A DNA stretch of 64,000 nt from Bacillota bacterium. Its GTDB lineage: Bacteria > Bacillota > Clostridia > Peptostreptococcales > Acidaminobacteraceae. Where the stretch lies: assembly GCA_024636005.1 (NCBI GenBank), contig JAGXHV010000032.1, forward strand, positions 38,201 to 102,200, read 5' to 3'. Positions 17,146 to 26,740 of the stretch are shown here, in pieces (position 1 is the first letter of the stretch; each line of letters opens with the position of its first letter). The position numbers were made by a program, and so were the translations under genes. The notes under the pieces were generated by a model. It ran no database searches, was not told the origin of the DNA, and saw nothing but the letters and a program-made list of their open reading frames with translations.

Positions 17146-18579
17146 ATGACTTTTGAAAAACTTTATGTAGGTGGAAAATGGATCCCTTCTGATTCTGGAG
17201 AATGGATTGAAGTTGAAAATCCCGCAACTAGGGGAATAATCGGTAGGGTTCCAAGAGGTAATGCAGTGGATGTGGACCTTGCAGTGAAAGCAGCTTCACT
17301 AGCATTTCAAGATTGGTCTAAGACGACTGTAAAAGTGCGAATTGGCTATATGGAAAAAGTACTCGAATACATGTTGTCTCAAAAGCAGGTCTTGATCGAA
17401 CTTGAAACACAGGAACTTGGAGCACCGGTGAAGTGGGCTGAAAGGGCACATGTGAATGGTCCCATAGGAAGGCTTGAAAACTACATTCGTCTAATCAGAA
17501 ACTTCGAGTTTATAACTGAACTAAAGCATGCCAAGGTCGTCAAAGAACCTATTGGTGTGATCGGTTGCTTGACACCATGGAACTATCCGCTCGGTCAAGT
17601 TATGCAAAAGATAGTCCCGGCAATCCTTTGTGGCAACACAGTTGTTTTAAAGCCCTCGCAAATTGCACCTCTATCCGCAGGAGTACTTGCAAAGGCATTT
17701 GAATATGCCGGTGTGCCCGGTGGTGTCTTCAATTTAGTGACGGGACGTGCAGGAGAAGTGGGCAATGCTCTTGCACTTCATGAAAAGGTAGATATGATTT
17801 CATTCACCGGATCGACAAAGGGTGGCATAGAAGTTGGAAAACTCGCGCTTGAAGGAGTGAAGAAAATCGCACTGGAACTCGGTGGAAAATCAGCCAATGT
17901 CATCCTAAAAGGTGCCGACTATGAAAAAGCTGTCAAGACGGGACTCAGTTCGTGTTTTGATAACACGGGACAGACCTGTGCGGCTTTGACGCGTATGCTT
18001 GTGCCTCGTGATGAACTCTCTAGGATTGAGGCGATGATAATTGAACATGCCAGAACCTTTGTTGTGGGTGATCCAAAACTTGAAACCACTCACATTGGAC
18101 CGCTTGCGAGCTTGAAGCAATATGAGAAAGTGAAAGGATATATTGAATTAGGGATCAAGGAAGGGGCAAGGTTGATAGTAGGTGAAGTTCCAGGAGCTAT
18201 AGACTCAGGGTATTTTGTAAGTCCTTGTGTGTTCACTGATGTGAAAAATGATATGAAAATTGCACAGGAGGAAATATTTGGTCCTGTGATTTGTGTTATT
18301 CCATATGATTCCATCGAAGAGGCTATTGAAATATCAAATGATACAGTCTATGGTCTTTCGGGTGCGGTATTTGGACCAGATGATGACGCCAAAAGAGTAG
18401 CAATGGCAATGAAGACAGGTTCTGTCTCCATCAATGATGGAAAAAGAGATATTGATGCTCCTTTTGGAGGTTATAAACAATCGGGAATCGGTAGAGAAGG
18501 TGGCACATACGGTATTGATGAGTTTCTTGAGATTAAAGCAGTTTTTGATGAAGAAAGCAAAATCATAGCAATTGATTAA
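17146..18579 (+). CDS. Aldehyde dehydrogenase family protein
   Basis: NAD(P)-dependent aldehyde dehydrogenase of 477 residues. The active-site glutamate lies in LELGGKSAN (about residue 245) and the catalytic cysteine in GQTCAALT (about 277). The cofactor motif FTGSTKGG and the PWNYPL block are present. The ORF track starts at 17065, but cttaggagg precedes the ATG at 17146. It is followed after 16 nt by an AEC-family transporter, and a TAXI TRAP system lies further on. The set could handle uptake of a carboxylate or aldehyde-derived acid and its oxidation, but the substrate is not evident from sequence. Confidence 0.9.
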   Translation: MTFEKLYVGGKWIPSDSGEWIEVENPATRGIIGRVPRGNAVDVDLAVKAASLAFQDWSKTTVKVRIGYMEKVLEYMLSQKQVLIELETQELGAPVKWAERAHVNGPIGRLENYIRLIRNFEFITELKHAKVVKEPIGVIGCLTPWNYPLGQVMQKIVPAILCGNTVVLKPSQIAPLSAGVLAKAFEYAGVPGGVFNLVTGRAGEVGNALALHEKVDMISFTGSTKGGIEVGKLALEGVKKIALELGGKSANVILKGADYEKAVKTGLSSCFDNTGQTCAALTRMLVPRDELSRIEAMIIEHARTFVVGDPKLETTHIGPLASLKQYEKVKGYIELGIKEGARLIVGEVPGAIDSGYFVSPCVFTDVKNDMKIAQEEIFGPVICVIPYDSIEEAIEISNDTVYGLSGAVFGPDDDAKRVAMAMKTGSVSINDGKRDIDAPFGGYKQSGIGREGGTYGIDEFLEIKAVFDEESKIIAID

Positions 18580-18595
18580 GTAGAGGAGATAAGCG

Positions 18596-19546
18596 GTGAT
18601 CGACAATCTTATATTCAGTTTAAGTAGCGCATTGCCAATATTCTTCGTTATGATTATAGGCTATTATCTAAAACGAAGAGCAATCATTGATGATCAATTC
18701 GTTAAAGCGGCGAATATGTTGGTTTTCAATGTTGCCCTGCCAGTAAAGATATTTAGTGATGTTTACAGTTCATCTATTGAGGAGTATTTCGATACCCGTT
18801 TTGTACTGTTCATCATCATAGGTACTGTATTCAGTGTAATGATTTCATGGGGGATGGGCGCACTATTTGTTAAGGATAAAAACAAACTCGGTGCGTTCAT
18901 CCAAGGTTCATTTAGAGGCAACTTCCTTTATATTGGACTTTCGCTAATGGAAAATGTCACTGGTACCATCGGTCTCAAAGCACCTCTAGTCATTGCTCTG
19001 ATTATTCCGCTCTATAATATACTCGCAATTGTTGTACTTTCATTTTTAGAGGTGAACAGAAAGTCAGGAGTTGAGATCAAAGGAGTTGTCAGAAATATCA
19101 TAGGCAATCCGATGATCATCGCAGTTGCACTAGGCATGGTGGTTTCACAATTCGGGTTGAACCTACCACTCATCATGACTCGAACAATGAGCTATTTTGA
19201 AGTCGTCGCCACACCACTTGCTTTGATCGCCATTGGAGCATCGTTCAAGTTTGGTAATATGAAGGGCAACTTGAAAACAGCTTTGCTCGCCAGTTTGCTT
19301 AAGCTGGTCGTGTTACCTGCAGTTGCAGTTATTTCCGCCATTGCCATGGGATTTGGAAATGAGGACGTGTTCTTGATTTACATCCTATTTGGTGTGCCAA
19401 CTGCCACAATCTCATATGTTGTGACCGTTGTCATGAAAGGTGATCATGACCTGGCATCCAATATCATAATGGTTTCAACTCTTCTTTCGAATGTTTCCAT
19501 GACATTATATGTCTTTATCTTCAAAACTATAGGATATTTGAACTGA
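18596..19546 (+). CDS. AEC (auxin efflux carrier) family transporter
   Basis: 316-residue membrane protein with about ten hydrophobic segments in two five-helix halves. The N-terminal ALPIFFVMIIGYYLKRRAII and NMLVFNVALPVKIF match the AEC/BASS-like malonate and auxin carrier family. The start is GTG at 18596 after tagaggagata. It is probably co-transcribed with the aldehyde dehydrogenase gene 16 nt upstream. AEC proteins in bacteria commonly move organic acids such as malate or malonate, so export or uptake of an aldehyde dehydrogenase product or precursor is plausible (inference). Confidence 0.88.
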   Translation: MIDNLIFSLSSALPIFFVMIIGYYLKRRAIIDDQFVKAANMLVFNVALPVKIFSDVYSSSIEEYFDTRFVLFIIIGTVFSVMISWGMGALFVKDKNKLGAFIQGSFRGNFLYIGLSLMENVTGTIGLKAPLVIALIIPLYNILAIVVLSFLEVNRKSGVEIKGVVRNIIGNPMIIAVALGMVVSQFGLNLPLIMTRTMSYFEVVATPLALIAIGASFKFGNMKGNLKTALLASLLKLVVLPAVAVISAIAMGFGNEDVFLIYILFGVPTATISYVVTVVMKGDHDLASNIIMVSTLLSNVSMTLYVFIFKTIGYLN

Positions 19547-19637
19547 AAAGTTAAATTTGTTTTACGAAACTATGAACTTTAATTAAAATTTTTTTTGTAA
19601 CATGTTGTAACAATTTGTCGGAATATGTAGGATGAAT

Positions 19638-19656
19638 GGTATATCGTTAGTATACC
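19638..19656 (+). promoter_or_regulatory. Inverted repeat, candidate operator of the TAXI TRAP operon
   Basis: GGTATA-N7-TATACC, a perfect 6-bp inverted repeat about 110 nt before the TRAP binding-protein gene. A second one, ACAAAT-N6-ATTTGT, is at 19684-19701. The first resembles operators of GntR/FCD-type regulators, but no such regulator is in the window. The 222-bp gap holds nothing else I can identify. Confidence 0.45.
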
Positions 19657-19768
19657 GAATGTATTTGTAAGAGAACATGAGTGACAAATGATGCAATTTG
19701 TTATCGTCAATCTTGCAAAGTGGGTATTAGGGGACTCTATTTATTAATGATTTAAACAGGAGGAAAGT

Positions 19769-20806
19769 ATGAAAAAAGCATTTTCGTTATTGATGGTATT
19801 GATTTTATCGTTCTCTCTTTTGGCAGGCTGTGCCAATGAACCAGAAGTAGTAGCAGAAACACCTGCGGAAACTACTGCAGCAGAAGAAACACCTACAGAA
19901 GAACCAGCACCGGTTGATGAACCTGTTTCATTTGACGACATATTCGTAAATATCGGTACTGGCGGTACTGCAGGTACTTACTTCCCACTTGGAGGAGCAT
20001 TTGCAGAAATCTGGAACCAAAATATCGACGGCATCAACGCAACTGCACAAAGTACTGGTGCATCTGCTGCATACATCAACTTGTTGATGGATAAAAAAGT
20101 AGAAGTTGTTATCGTACAAAACGATACTGCACTCTATGCTTACGCTGGCGAAAAAATGTTCGAAGGTCAAACATTTGAAGGCATCAGAGGCCTTTCTACA
20201 TTATACAGCGAGCCACTTCAAATTGTAACTTCCGATCCTACTATTAAAACTGTTGCCGACCTTAAAGGTAAGAAACTTGCTGTAGGCGCTATCGGTTCAG
20301 GTGTTGAAGCCAATGCAAGACAAATCATTGCAGCGGCAGGTATGGATTTTGAAACAGACATCGATGCAAAATTCTTATCATTTGCTGAAGCATCAGCAGG
20401 ACTAAAAGACAAGCAAGTTGATGCAGCTTTCTTGACAGCTGGTATTCCAACAGCAGCAATCCAAGACTTATCAGCACAAAACGATGTATTCATTGTTGCT
20501 ATTGAAGGCGATATTGCTAACACACTCAAAACAGACTACAAATTCTTTACTGATTATGTCATTCCTGCAAACACTTACAAAGGTCAAACTGAAGATGTAA
20601 ACACATTAACTGTTAAATCAATGCTTGTTGTATCTACAGAGATGAGTGACGAATTGGCGTATGAACTCACAAAACAAATCTACGAAAACCTTGACCGTGT
20701 TCTATTGGCCCATAACGTAGGTAAATTCATCACACTTGACACTGCACTTGATGCAATGCCAATTCCAGTACATCCAGGTGCTCAAAAGTATTTCGACGAG
20801 CAATAG
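19769..20806 (+). CDS. TAXI-family TRAP transporter solute-binding lipoprotein
   Basis: 345-residue extracytoplasmic binding protein. The lipobox LLAGC puts the acylated Cys at residue 21, so it is a membrane-anchored lipoprotein. A Thr/Glu/Pro/Ala-rich linker (residues about 25-50) leads into the TAXI domain with NIGTGGTAGTYFPLGGAFA, a hallmark of the TAXI (TRAP-associated extracytoplasmic immunogenic) family. Start ATG after aacaggaggaa. It is first in a three-gene TRAP operon (binding protein, DUF1850, fused permease). TAXI substrates described include glutamate, other dicarboxylates and aromatic acids; none can be assigned here. Confidence 0.93.
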   Translation: MKKAFSLLMVLILSFSLLAGCANEPEVVAETPAETTAAEETPTEEPAPVDEPVSFDDIFVNIGTGGTAGTYFPLGGAFAEIWNQNIDGINATAQSTGASAAYINLLMDKKVEVVIVQNDTALYAYAGEKMFEGQTFEGIRGLSTLYSEPLQIVTSDPTIKTVADLKGKKLAVGAIGSGVEANARQIIAAAGMDFETDIDAKFLSFAEASAGLKDKQVDAAFLTAGIPTAAIQDLSAQNDVFIVAIEGDIANTLKTDYKFFTDYVIPANTYKGQTEDVNTLTVKSMLVVSTEMSDELAYELTKQIYENLDRVLLAHNVGKFITLDTALDAMPIPVHPGAQKYFDEQ

Positions 20807-20841
20807 GATCCAATTAGCTAAAGATAGAGAGAAGGGAAGAT

Positions 20842-21345
20842 TTGTTTAGAAGAATTGTCATCGCGATACTTGGTCTTATATTAGGGGTGTTGTTGGTGTT
20901 CACTGGACTTCAGGATCGAACCGTTTTGATCGTGGAAGAACAGTCTTCAGGGGTGCAGCATGAGCTTTATCCCGCTGATGACCACTTTGTGCTGAGTTAT
21001 GTCCATTCGGTACTTCTGACACCCGTAGATGAATATTTTATCATAACGGAAGACAATGATTTGATACTCCAAAAGACTGTTTATGAGTCTTTTGGAGTAG
21101 GACTTCCCTATGAACAGATCAATGATGCGGATTTTGAAATAGTAGATGGTAAGTTTATTTTATATTTGGAGCGGCAGTTTAAAAGTCTCAATATGATTAT
21201 TTCGCCAATACCCAAGCACAGCATCACTGTCAATGGTGAAACATTTCAGTTTAATGAGATGCTTGAAGTACAGGAACAATCTATCAAGATTTTTACAATA
21301 GATAAGAAAGTCTTTAAAATTGGCAACTATTCGGTTGTCCTATAG
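20842..21345 (+). CDS. DUF1850 domain protein of the TRAP operon
   Basis: 167 residues with an N-terminal membrane segment (IVIAILGLILGVLLVFTGL) and an exported domain. DUF1850 proteins are encoded almost always between or beside TAXI binding proteins and fused TRAP permeases, as here; their function is not established. The sequence LSYVHSVLLTPVDEYF, with an aromatic/acidic HSV-type motif, and YESFGVGLPYEQ are characteristic. The start is TTG at 20842 after gagaagggaag. It is 35 nt behind the binding protein and 14 nt before the permease. Confidence 0.8.
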   Translation: MFRRIVIAILGLILGVLLVFTGLQDRTVLIVEEQSSGVQHELYPADDHFVLSYVHSVLLTPVDEYFIITEDNDLILQKTVYESFGVGLPYEQINDADFEIVDGKFILYLERQFKSLNMIISPIPKHSITVNGETFQFNEMLEVQEQSIKIFTIDKKVFKIGNYSVVL

Positions 21346-21359
21346 GAAGGAACGGTGTC

Positions 21360-23318
21360 ATGTCTGACTTGAATTTAAAAAAACAAACAGATGCAGTGTC
21401 AGAAGGCTCCCCAGATGACCTGCTCAGAAAATATGACAAAGGTTCGGATTTCAGAATATTAAGTGGCATACAAGGAAAGTTGATTATCGGTCTGCTGGCT
21501 TTGTTTTCATTTTTTCAGTTGTATACAGGAATTTTCGGGATATTGGATGCTATGCTTCAGCGTTCGATTCACCTTGCATTTGGTTTGACCTTAGTATATC
21601 TTTTATATCCTTCGAGGAAAAAATTCTCAAGATTCAACCTTCATCCGCTGGATGTCGGTCTGGCGATACTCGCTGGAAGTGTATGTCTTTATGTTTTCTT
21701 TAATTATTCCAATCTGGTATATAGAGCGGGAAGAGTTACAACAACTGATATGATCGTTGGACTTATTGCTATATTTTTAGTGCTTGAAGCAGCGCGTAGA
21801 GTCATTGGATGGCCTATGGTCATTATCGCTTTAACATTTATAGGGTACGCACTTTTAGGACCTAAAATTCCAGGGCCATTGGCACACAGAGGTGTTGCTA
21901 TGGAAGACTTGGTACAACACTTATTCTACACAACAGAAGGAATTTTCGGTATTCCTATTGGGGTTTCATCAACATTTATCTTCATGTTTCTCTTGTTTGG
22001 TGCTTTTCTTGGAAAGACTGGAATGGGTGAGTTTTTTATTGATATCTCAAACGCGATTGCAGGTTCTGCTCCAGGTGGTCCCGCAAAAGTAGCGGTTATA
22101 TCCAGTGCGACAATGGGCACATTATCAGGAAGTTCGGTAGCCAACGTTGTCGGTACGGGTAGTTTTACAATTCCTATGATGAAAAAATTAGGATACAAGC
22201 CTGAATTTGCAGGTGCTGTTGAAGCAACCGCCTCTACAGGTGGACAATTGATGCCTCCAATCATGGGTGCGGCAGCGTTTCTGATGGCAGAATTCACCAA
22301 TATTCCTTATGTCACTATAATAGCAGCGGCTGTAATTCCAGCTGCACTATACTATTTCGGCGTATGGGCTGGTGTACATTATGAAGCCAAAAAACAAGGG
22401 CTTAAGGGCATGTCTAAAGAAGAGTTGCCTAAAGCGGGTAGAGTAATTAAAGAGAGGGGCCATTTAATGCTCCCAATCATCATTGTTATTTACCTACTGG
22501 TTTCCGGATATACTCCGATTAGAGCTGCACTTGGTGCAATTGCTGCAGCTATTGTTGTTTCTTCCTTTAAAAAAGAAACAAGGTTATCACTTAAAGAAAT
22601 TTTCTTTGGACTTGTAGAAGGTGCAAGAAGTGCACTCACTGTTATAGCAGCATGTGCAACTGCCGGTATCATCATCGGAGTTGTCACTCAAACTGGTTTA
22701 GGACTCAAAATGGGCTCATTACTTGTTAGTGTTGCAAATGGTAATCTCTTCTTAACACTTGTATTTACAATGATCACATCGCTCATTTTAGGTATTGGTG
22801 TCCCTACGACAGCAAATTATGTAATAACAGCTACAATTGCTGCACCAGCATTATTGTTACTAGATGTTCCAATTCTTGCTGCTCATATGTTTGCGTTTTA
22901 TTTTGGAATCATCGCAGATGTCACGCCACCAGTTGCACTCGCGGCTGTAGCAGCATCAGGGGTTGCCAAGTCAGAACCAATGCGAACAGGAATTCAAGCT
23001 TCGCGCCTTGCAATTGCAGCATTCATTATCCCGTATATTTTCGTCTACAGCCCGGAACTCTTACTGATTGATGTAACCCTATGGCATTTGGTCTTTATTT
23101 TGACCACTGCAATCATCGGAATCATCGCAGTTGCTTCTGGTTTGACAGGTTACTTCCAGACGGAAATGAATCCACTAGAAAGAATTTTCTTTATTGTCGG
23201 TGGTGTAATGCTTGTAACCACTAGCCCACTTTACAATGCAATTGGTGCGGTAATGCTTGGAATCGCGATCTTCACACAATTTAGAAAGAAAAAAGCTACA
23301 GTTTTGGTACAAGCTTAA
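21360..23318 (+). CDS. TRAP transporter permease, 4TM/12TM (DctQM) fusion
   Basis: 652-residue integral membrane protein joining the small (DctQ-like, first about 170 residues) and large (DctM-like) TRAP permease subunits. This is the normal architecture for TAXI systems driven by a sodium or proton gradient. Typical DctM stretches include GSSVANVVGTGSFTIPMM, TASTGGQLMPPIMGAAAF, LGIGVPTTANYV and ADVTPPVALAAVAASG. The start follows ataggaagg. The operon ends at the strong terminator just downstream. Substrate unknown. Confidence 0.93.
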   Translation: MSDLNLKKQTDAVSEGSPDDLLRKYDKGSDFRILSGIQGKLIIGLLALFSFFQLYTGIFGILDAMLQRSIHLAFGLTLVYLLYPSRKKFSRFNLHPLDVGLAILAGSVCLYVFFNYSNLVYRAGRVTTTDMIVGLIAIFLVLEAARRVIGWPMVIIALTFIGYALLGPKIPGPLAHRGVAMEDLVQHLFYTTEGIFGIPIGVSSTFIFMFLLFGAFLGKTGMGEFFIDISNAIAGSAPGGPAKVAVISSATMGTLSGSSVANVVGTGSFTIPMMKKLGYKPEFAGAVEATASTGGQLMPPIMGAAAFLMAEFTNIPYVTIIAAAVIPAALYYFGVWAGVHYEAKKQGLKGMSKEELPKAGRVIKERGHLMLPIIIVIYLLVSGYTPIRAALGAIAAAIVVSSFKKETRLSLKEIFFGLVEGARSALTVIAACATAGIIIGVVTQTGLGLKMGSLLVSVANGNLFLTLVFTMITSLILGIGVPTTANYVITATIAAPALLLLDVPILAAHMFAFYFGIIADVTPPVALAAVAASGVAKSEPMRTGIQASRLAIAAFIIPYIFVYSPELLLIDVTLWHLVFILTTAIIGIIAVASGLTGYFQTEMNPLERIFFIVGGVMLVTTSPLYNAIGAVMLGIAIFTQFRKKKATVLVQA

Positions 23319-23363
23319 TTAGCCTTCTTAAAATTCAATAAATATTGCATTTAATAATGCGCA

Positions 23364-23416
23364 AAAGCCAAATTGTATCTGTCCTGGTTTCAGGAAGATC
23401 CAATTTGGCTTTTTTC
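23364..23416 (+). terminator. Bidirectional Rho-independent terminator
   Basis: AAAAGCCAAATTG pairs with CAATTTGGCTTTTTT around an inner TCCTG/CAGGA hairpin. It lies between the convergent TRAP permease and the 23440 gene. Confidence 0.88.
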
Positions 23417-23439
23417 TTTTGGAAAGTTATAAGCTTTAT

Positions 23440-24774
23440 TTATAATCCTTGCATGAGGAATGGCATCATTTGCATCATTTCACTGATTCCATTCAGGATT
23501 TCAGTCCGTTCTGCTTCAGGTAACTGCTGAGCATTGACTTCAAGATCTGTCATCAAAGTGTTGAAAGCTTTGCTTCCTAAAATATTAGAGTATGCATTGG
23601 TGATTACTGTCTGTGCAATCTCTGAAGTTTTCTGTTGGTCTTCCATGAGAATTTTGATGTCTTCTGTGTTTTGGGCTTCAATGGAATTGATAATGACATC
23701 GTCATCGAAAGCGTTATAAGTGTAGATTTGTTTGACACTGATAAATACGGAAAGCATGTCGATTTCCATTGCTCTAATCAGGTTGTTCGAATCTATCTTC
23801 AGAAGGAGATCATAGTTCATTGATATTCCCATGGATTCATAGTCAGTACCGATTGTACTATATGCGTTGATCATCTCATCAATCATTTTGTCGAGCTCTT
23901 CGTCGTAATTGGCTTTTAAGGATGTTTGCATGGATTTCGCTTCTGATTCGGTCATGGAAAGTTTCAAATAGTCACCTGATTCAACAACAGTGTCGACAAC
24001 TTTGTAAATACGGTCTTTTATTAATGCTTGCATCGCTTCATCATCCTTGAACATGACAATAAGCGCTTCCATTTTTTCAAATAAAATCTTCATGTCTACA
24101 GGCAAAAGATATTGATCCACTTTGTGAGTGCTAACGATGCCTTCATAAGTGGTTTCAAGTGTGCCATCTTCGATCTTTTGCAATGATTCTTCAAGATACT
24201 CCATTAAAAAATCTTCATATTGCTTGAAGTTTTTCTCAGCGGATTTGTAAAGTGCATCATCGTCCTCAGTTATTATGGTTACATAACGGTCGAAGTCCAT
24301 TTTATCCGCTTCGTTTTCCATGTCATATGAAAACATTCGATCAAAGAGCTGTTCTGAACCGAATGCAATAGTCCAAGGTTTGAAGATCATACTCATATTG
24401 AGTAATGGATCATTCTTATAATTCATCTCAATTTTATAGTCCATGTATGTAGGAAGTGTGGATTGGTCACGTGCATAGGTCATATCATAAACTATTTTGA
24501 AGTTGGATAGAATGGAATTCATGTAATTGCCCATTGCCACAGGATCTTCAGAAGTATCAAATACACCAAGTTCATCAGCTGCCACTTGGTCGACAGACAT
24601 GGTCATGGTAGCAGTTGCATTTGTTTTTTCAAGTTCACCTGTTTTTTTCATGGCATATAGTACGTGTGTCGCTGGATTCATTTCAGCCAATTTGCCAACG
24701 ATGAATGGGGTGGCAAATGCTACTCCAGCAGCAAGTATGATGACGATTATGGCAACAATATAACTTTTTTTCAC
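23440..24774 (-). CDS. Membrane-anchored extracytoplasmic protein of unknown function
   Basis: 444 residues. One N-terminal hydrophobic segment (VAIIVIILAAGVAFATPFIV) acts as anchor or uncleaved signal; the rest is an acidic, methionine-rich, mainly helical-looking extracellular domain with no Cys. It has no motif I recognise and there is no enzymatic signature. The composition is reminiscent of Firmicutes envelope proteins of the DUF type, but I cannot name one. The start is GTG after aaaggaga. It is transcribed alone, divergent from the 5'-nucleotidase and convergent with the TRAP operon. The C-terminal end PEAERTEILNGISEMMQ is amphipathic. Confidence 0.75.
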   Translation of the reverse strand: MKKSYIVAIIVIILAAGVAFATPFIVGKLAEMNPATHVLYAMKKTGELEKTNATATMTMSVDQVAADELGVFDTSEDPVAMGNYMNSILSNFKIVYDMTYARDQSTLPTYMDYKIEMNYKNDPLLNMSMIFKPWTIAFGSEQLFDRMFSYDMENEADKMDFDRYVTIITEDDDALYKSAEKNFKQYEDFLMEYLEESLQKIEDGTLETTYEGIVSTHKVDQYLLPVDMKILFEKMEALIVMFKDDEAMQALIKDRIYKVVDTVVESGDYLKLSMTESEAKSMQTSLKANYDEELDKMIDEMINAYSTIGTDYESMGISMNYDLLLKIDSNNLIRAMEIDMLSVFISVKQIYTYNAFDDDVIINSIEAQNTEDIKILMEDQQKTSEIAQTVITNAYSNILGSKAFNTLMTDLEVNAQQLPEAERTEILNGISEMMQMMPFLMQGL

Positions 24775-24865
24775 GATTAGATCTCCTTTTGTTTTTATTT
24801 TAGTTTAACATTATTATAGCAATAAAAAAAACTTTAGTAAAATGTTACAAAAATGTCTTAAAGGA

Positions 24866-24894
24866 TTGCAGTGGCATATATAAAACTATAGAAT
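24866..24894 (+). promoter_or_regulatory. Probable promoter of the 5'-nucleotidase gene
   Basis: TTGCAG, 17-bp spacer, TAGAAT, followed 52 nt later by the TTG start. Confidence 0.45.
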
Positions 24895-24946
24895 AAAGCT
24901 ATGAGACCCATAACAATTATTTTATATGTAGAAGAGGAGGCACAAT

Positions 24947-26599
24947 TTGAAAAGAAAAATTTCTATTTTGATGGTATTGGTTCTAGTACTTGGCTTAATG
25001 CCCACATTTGCCGCGGAATATGTGATTGAATCCGGTGATATGCTATGGAAAATTGCAAAAGATCATGGTATGGATTATGAAACATTAGCCAAGGTCAATG
25101 GAATTGAGAATCCAAACCTGATTTTTGCTGGGGATACGCTCAATGTTAATTTGGTCAAAAAAATTGATGTTTTGACAACCAATGATTTTCACGGTAATTT
25201 AGTTGGTGGTTATGAATCAGGTGCTGCAAAGTTGGCTGCATACATTGAATACTATACTTCTATGAATGAAGAGGGCACTATCGTTTTGGATGCGGGCGAT
25301 TCTTTCCAAGGCACGCCGATGTCAAACCTCCTTTACGGTGCACCAGTTGTAACATTTTTCAATGCAGCAGGTTACACTGCGACAACTGTTGGAAACCATG
25401 AGTTTGACTGGGGTATTGAAACTATTGTAGAAACAATGGAAGAAAACGGTGCAAAATATCAACTGTTGACATCCAATGTTTATAAAGATGGTGTATTGGC
25501 TTCTTGGGCGACACCTTACATGATCAAAGACGTTGATGGCGTTAAAGTTGGAATCATCGGAATGTCCACTCCTGATACTGCCGTTACTGCACATAAGGAT
25601 TTTGTTGGTGAATATACTTTTGAAGATCCGATTGAAATTGCGACAGCATTGATTCCTGAACTTGAATCGAAAGGTGCTGAACTTGTAATCGTATTATCAC
25701 ACTTACCAGCTTACCAAGATTTTGACACAAATGAAATCACAGGTGAACTGGTAGATTTTGCAAATGCTATGACAGGTATTGATGCAGTAGTTGGTGGTCA
25801 TTCACATAATACTGTAAATGGAATAGTCAATGGAATTCCTGTAGTGATGGCAAACAAAAATGGACGTCAAATTGGAAACATCACACTTTACTATGATACT
25901 GTAACAGATAAAGTTGTAATTAGTGAATCCAATGCAATTGAAGTCAGAAAAGGTGAACTTAATATTGAGCCGATGGCTTCCATTCAAGAAATGGTAGATG
26001 CATATAACAAAGAACTTGCACCTGTATTCGGTGAAGTTGTTGGTGTTATGGCATCAGATCTCATAAGAGACTATAATACCACTTCAGCGGCAGGCAATTG
26101 GTTTGCAGACGTTTTAAGAGAAGGAAAAGGCGCTGATGTTGCGTTTACCAATGCTGGTGGTATCAGAATTGATGTCATGGCTGGTAACGTGACAATGGAG
26201 AAAGTATTTGAAATCATGCCATTTGATAATACTCCAGTGACTACAGTTATGACTGGTAAGGACATCCTTGATGTACTGGAGCAAGGTGCGACACTTTCCA
26301 AAGGAATGATTCAGATTTCAGGTTTGACATTCACTTATGACTCATCTAAACCGGAATACAGCAGAGTGGTTGAAGTTGTAATGGATGATGGTACAATTCT
26401 TGATCTTGATCAAGAATATACAGTTGTAACGAATGACTTCTTGGCTGGTGGACAAGACAACTTTAATACTTTAGGTAATTTTGAATGGTCTAGTCCTTAT
26501 AGTGAGCCACTTTTAAGAAATCTTCTTGCTGATGATTTGAGAACAAAGGGAACTTATACTCCAGACAATACATTAAGAGCTGTTGATATTGCAAAATAA
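24947..26599 (+). CDS. Secreted LysM-domain 5'-nucleotidase / 2',3'-cyclic phosphodiesterase family
   Basis: 550 residues: signal peptide (SILMVLVLVLGLMPTFAAE), then a LysM cell-wall-binding domain at about residues 24-67 (YVIESGDMLWKIAKDHGM...NPNLIFAGDTL). A metallophosphatase domain follows, with TNDFHGN, DAGDSFQG, VGNHEFDWG and GGHSHN as metal-binding motifs. Last is the 5'-nucleotidase C-terminal domain with FTNAGGIR. It should act outside the cell, bound to peptidoglycan, releasing phosphate and nucleoside from nucleotides. The start is TTG at 24947 after agaggaggc. The anchor differs from the usual UshA/YfkN arrangement, which has no LysM at the N terminus. Confidence 0.92.
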   Translation: MKRKISILMVLVLVLGLMPTFAAEYVIESGDMLWKIAKDHGMDYETLAKVNGIENPNLIFAGDTLNVNLVKKIDVLTTNDFHGNLVGGYESGAAKLAAYIEYYTSMNEEGTIVLDAGDSFQGTPMSNLLYGAPVVTFFNAAGYTATTVGNHEFDWGIETIVETMEENGAKYQLLTSNVYKDGVLASWATPYMIKDVDGVKVGIIGMSTPDTAVTAHKDFVGEYTFEDPIEIATALIPELESKGAELVIVLSHLPAYQDFDTNEITGELVDFANAMTGIDAVVGGHSHNTVNGIVNGIPVVMANKNGRQIGNITLYYDTVTDKVVISESNAIEVRKGELNIEPMASIQEMVDAYNKELAPVFGEVVGVMASDLIRDYNTTSAAGNWFADVLREGKGADVAFTNAGGIRIDVMAGNVTMEKVFEIMPFDNTPVTTVMTGKDILDVLEQGATLSKGMIQISGLTFTYDSSKPEYSRVVEVVMDDGTILDLDQEYTVVTNDFLAGGQDNFNTLGNFEWSSPYSEPLLRNLLADDLRTKGTYTPDNTLRAVDIAK

Positions 26600-26614
26600 C
26601 AATCATATTAAGAT

Positions 26615-26648
26615 GGGAGTATGCTGCAGAGCATGCTCTTATTTTTTT
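26615..26648 (+). terminator. Rho-independent terminator
   Basis: GAGTATGCT, loop GCAG, AGCATGCTC, then TTATTTTTTT, following the nucleotidase gene. Confidence 0.8.
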
Positions 26649-26680
26649 ATAGCGTAATTGTGTCCAGCTTAGGGTATTTA

Positions 26681-26709
26681 TTGATACAGTTCAACTGGAA
26701 TGCTATAAT
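26681..26709 (+). promoter_or_regulatory. Sigma-A-type promoter of the SLC13 permease
   Basis: TTGATA, 17-bp spacer, TATAAT, 31 nt before the chosen ATG at 26741. Its position inside the track ORF argues against the longer N terminus from 26621. Confidence 0.75.
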
Positions 26710-26740
26710 TATTGGCAACAGGTGTATAACGGAGGTGGAT

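Noticed and set aside
26621-26740. N-terminal 40-residue extension of the SLC13 permease
   Set aside because: It contains the terminator of the previous gene and a TTGATA-17-TATAAT promoter; the ATG at 26741 has ggaggtgg.
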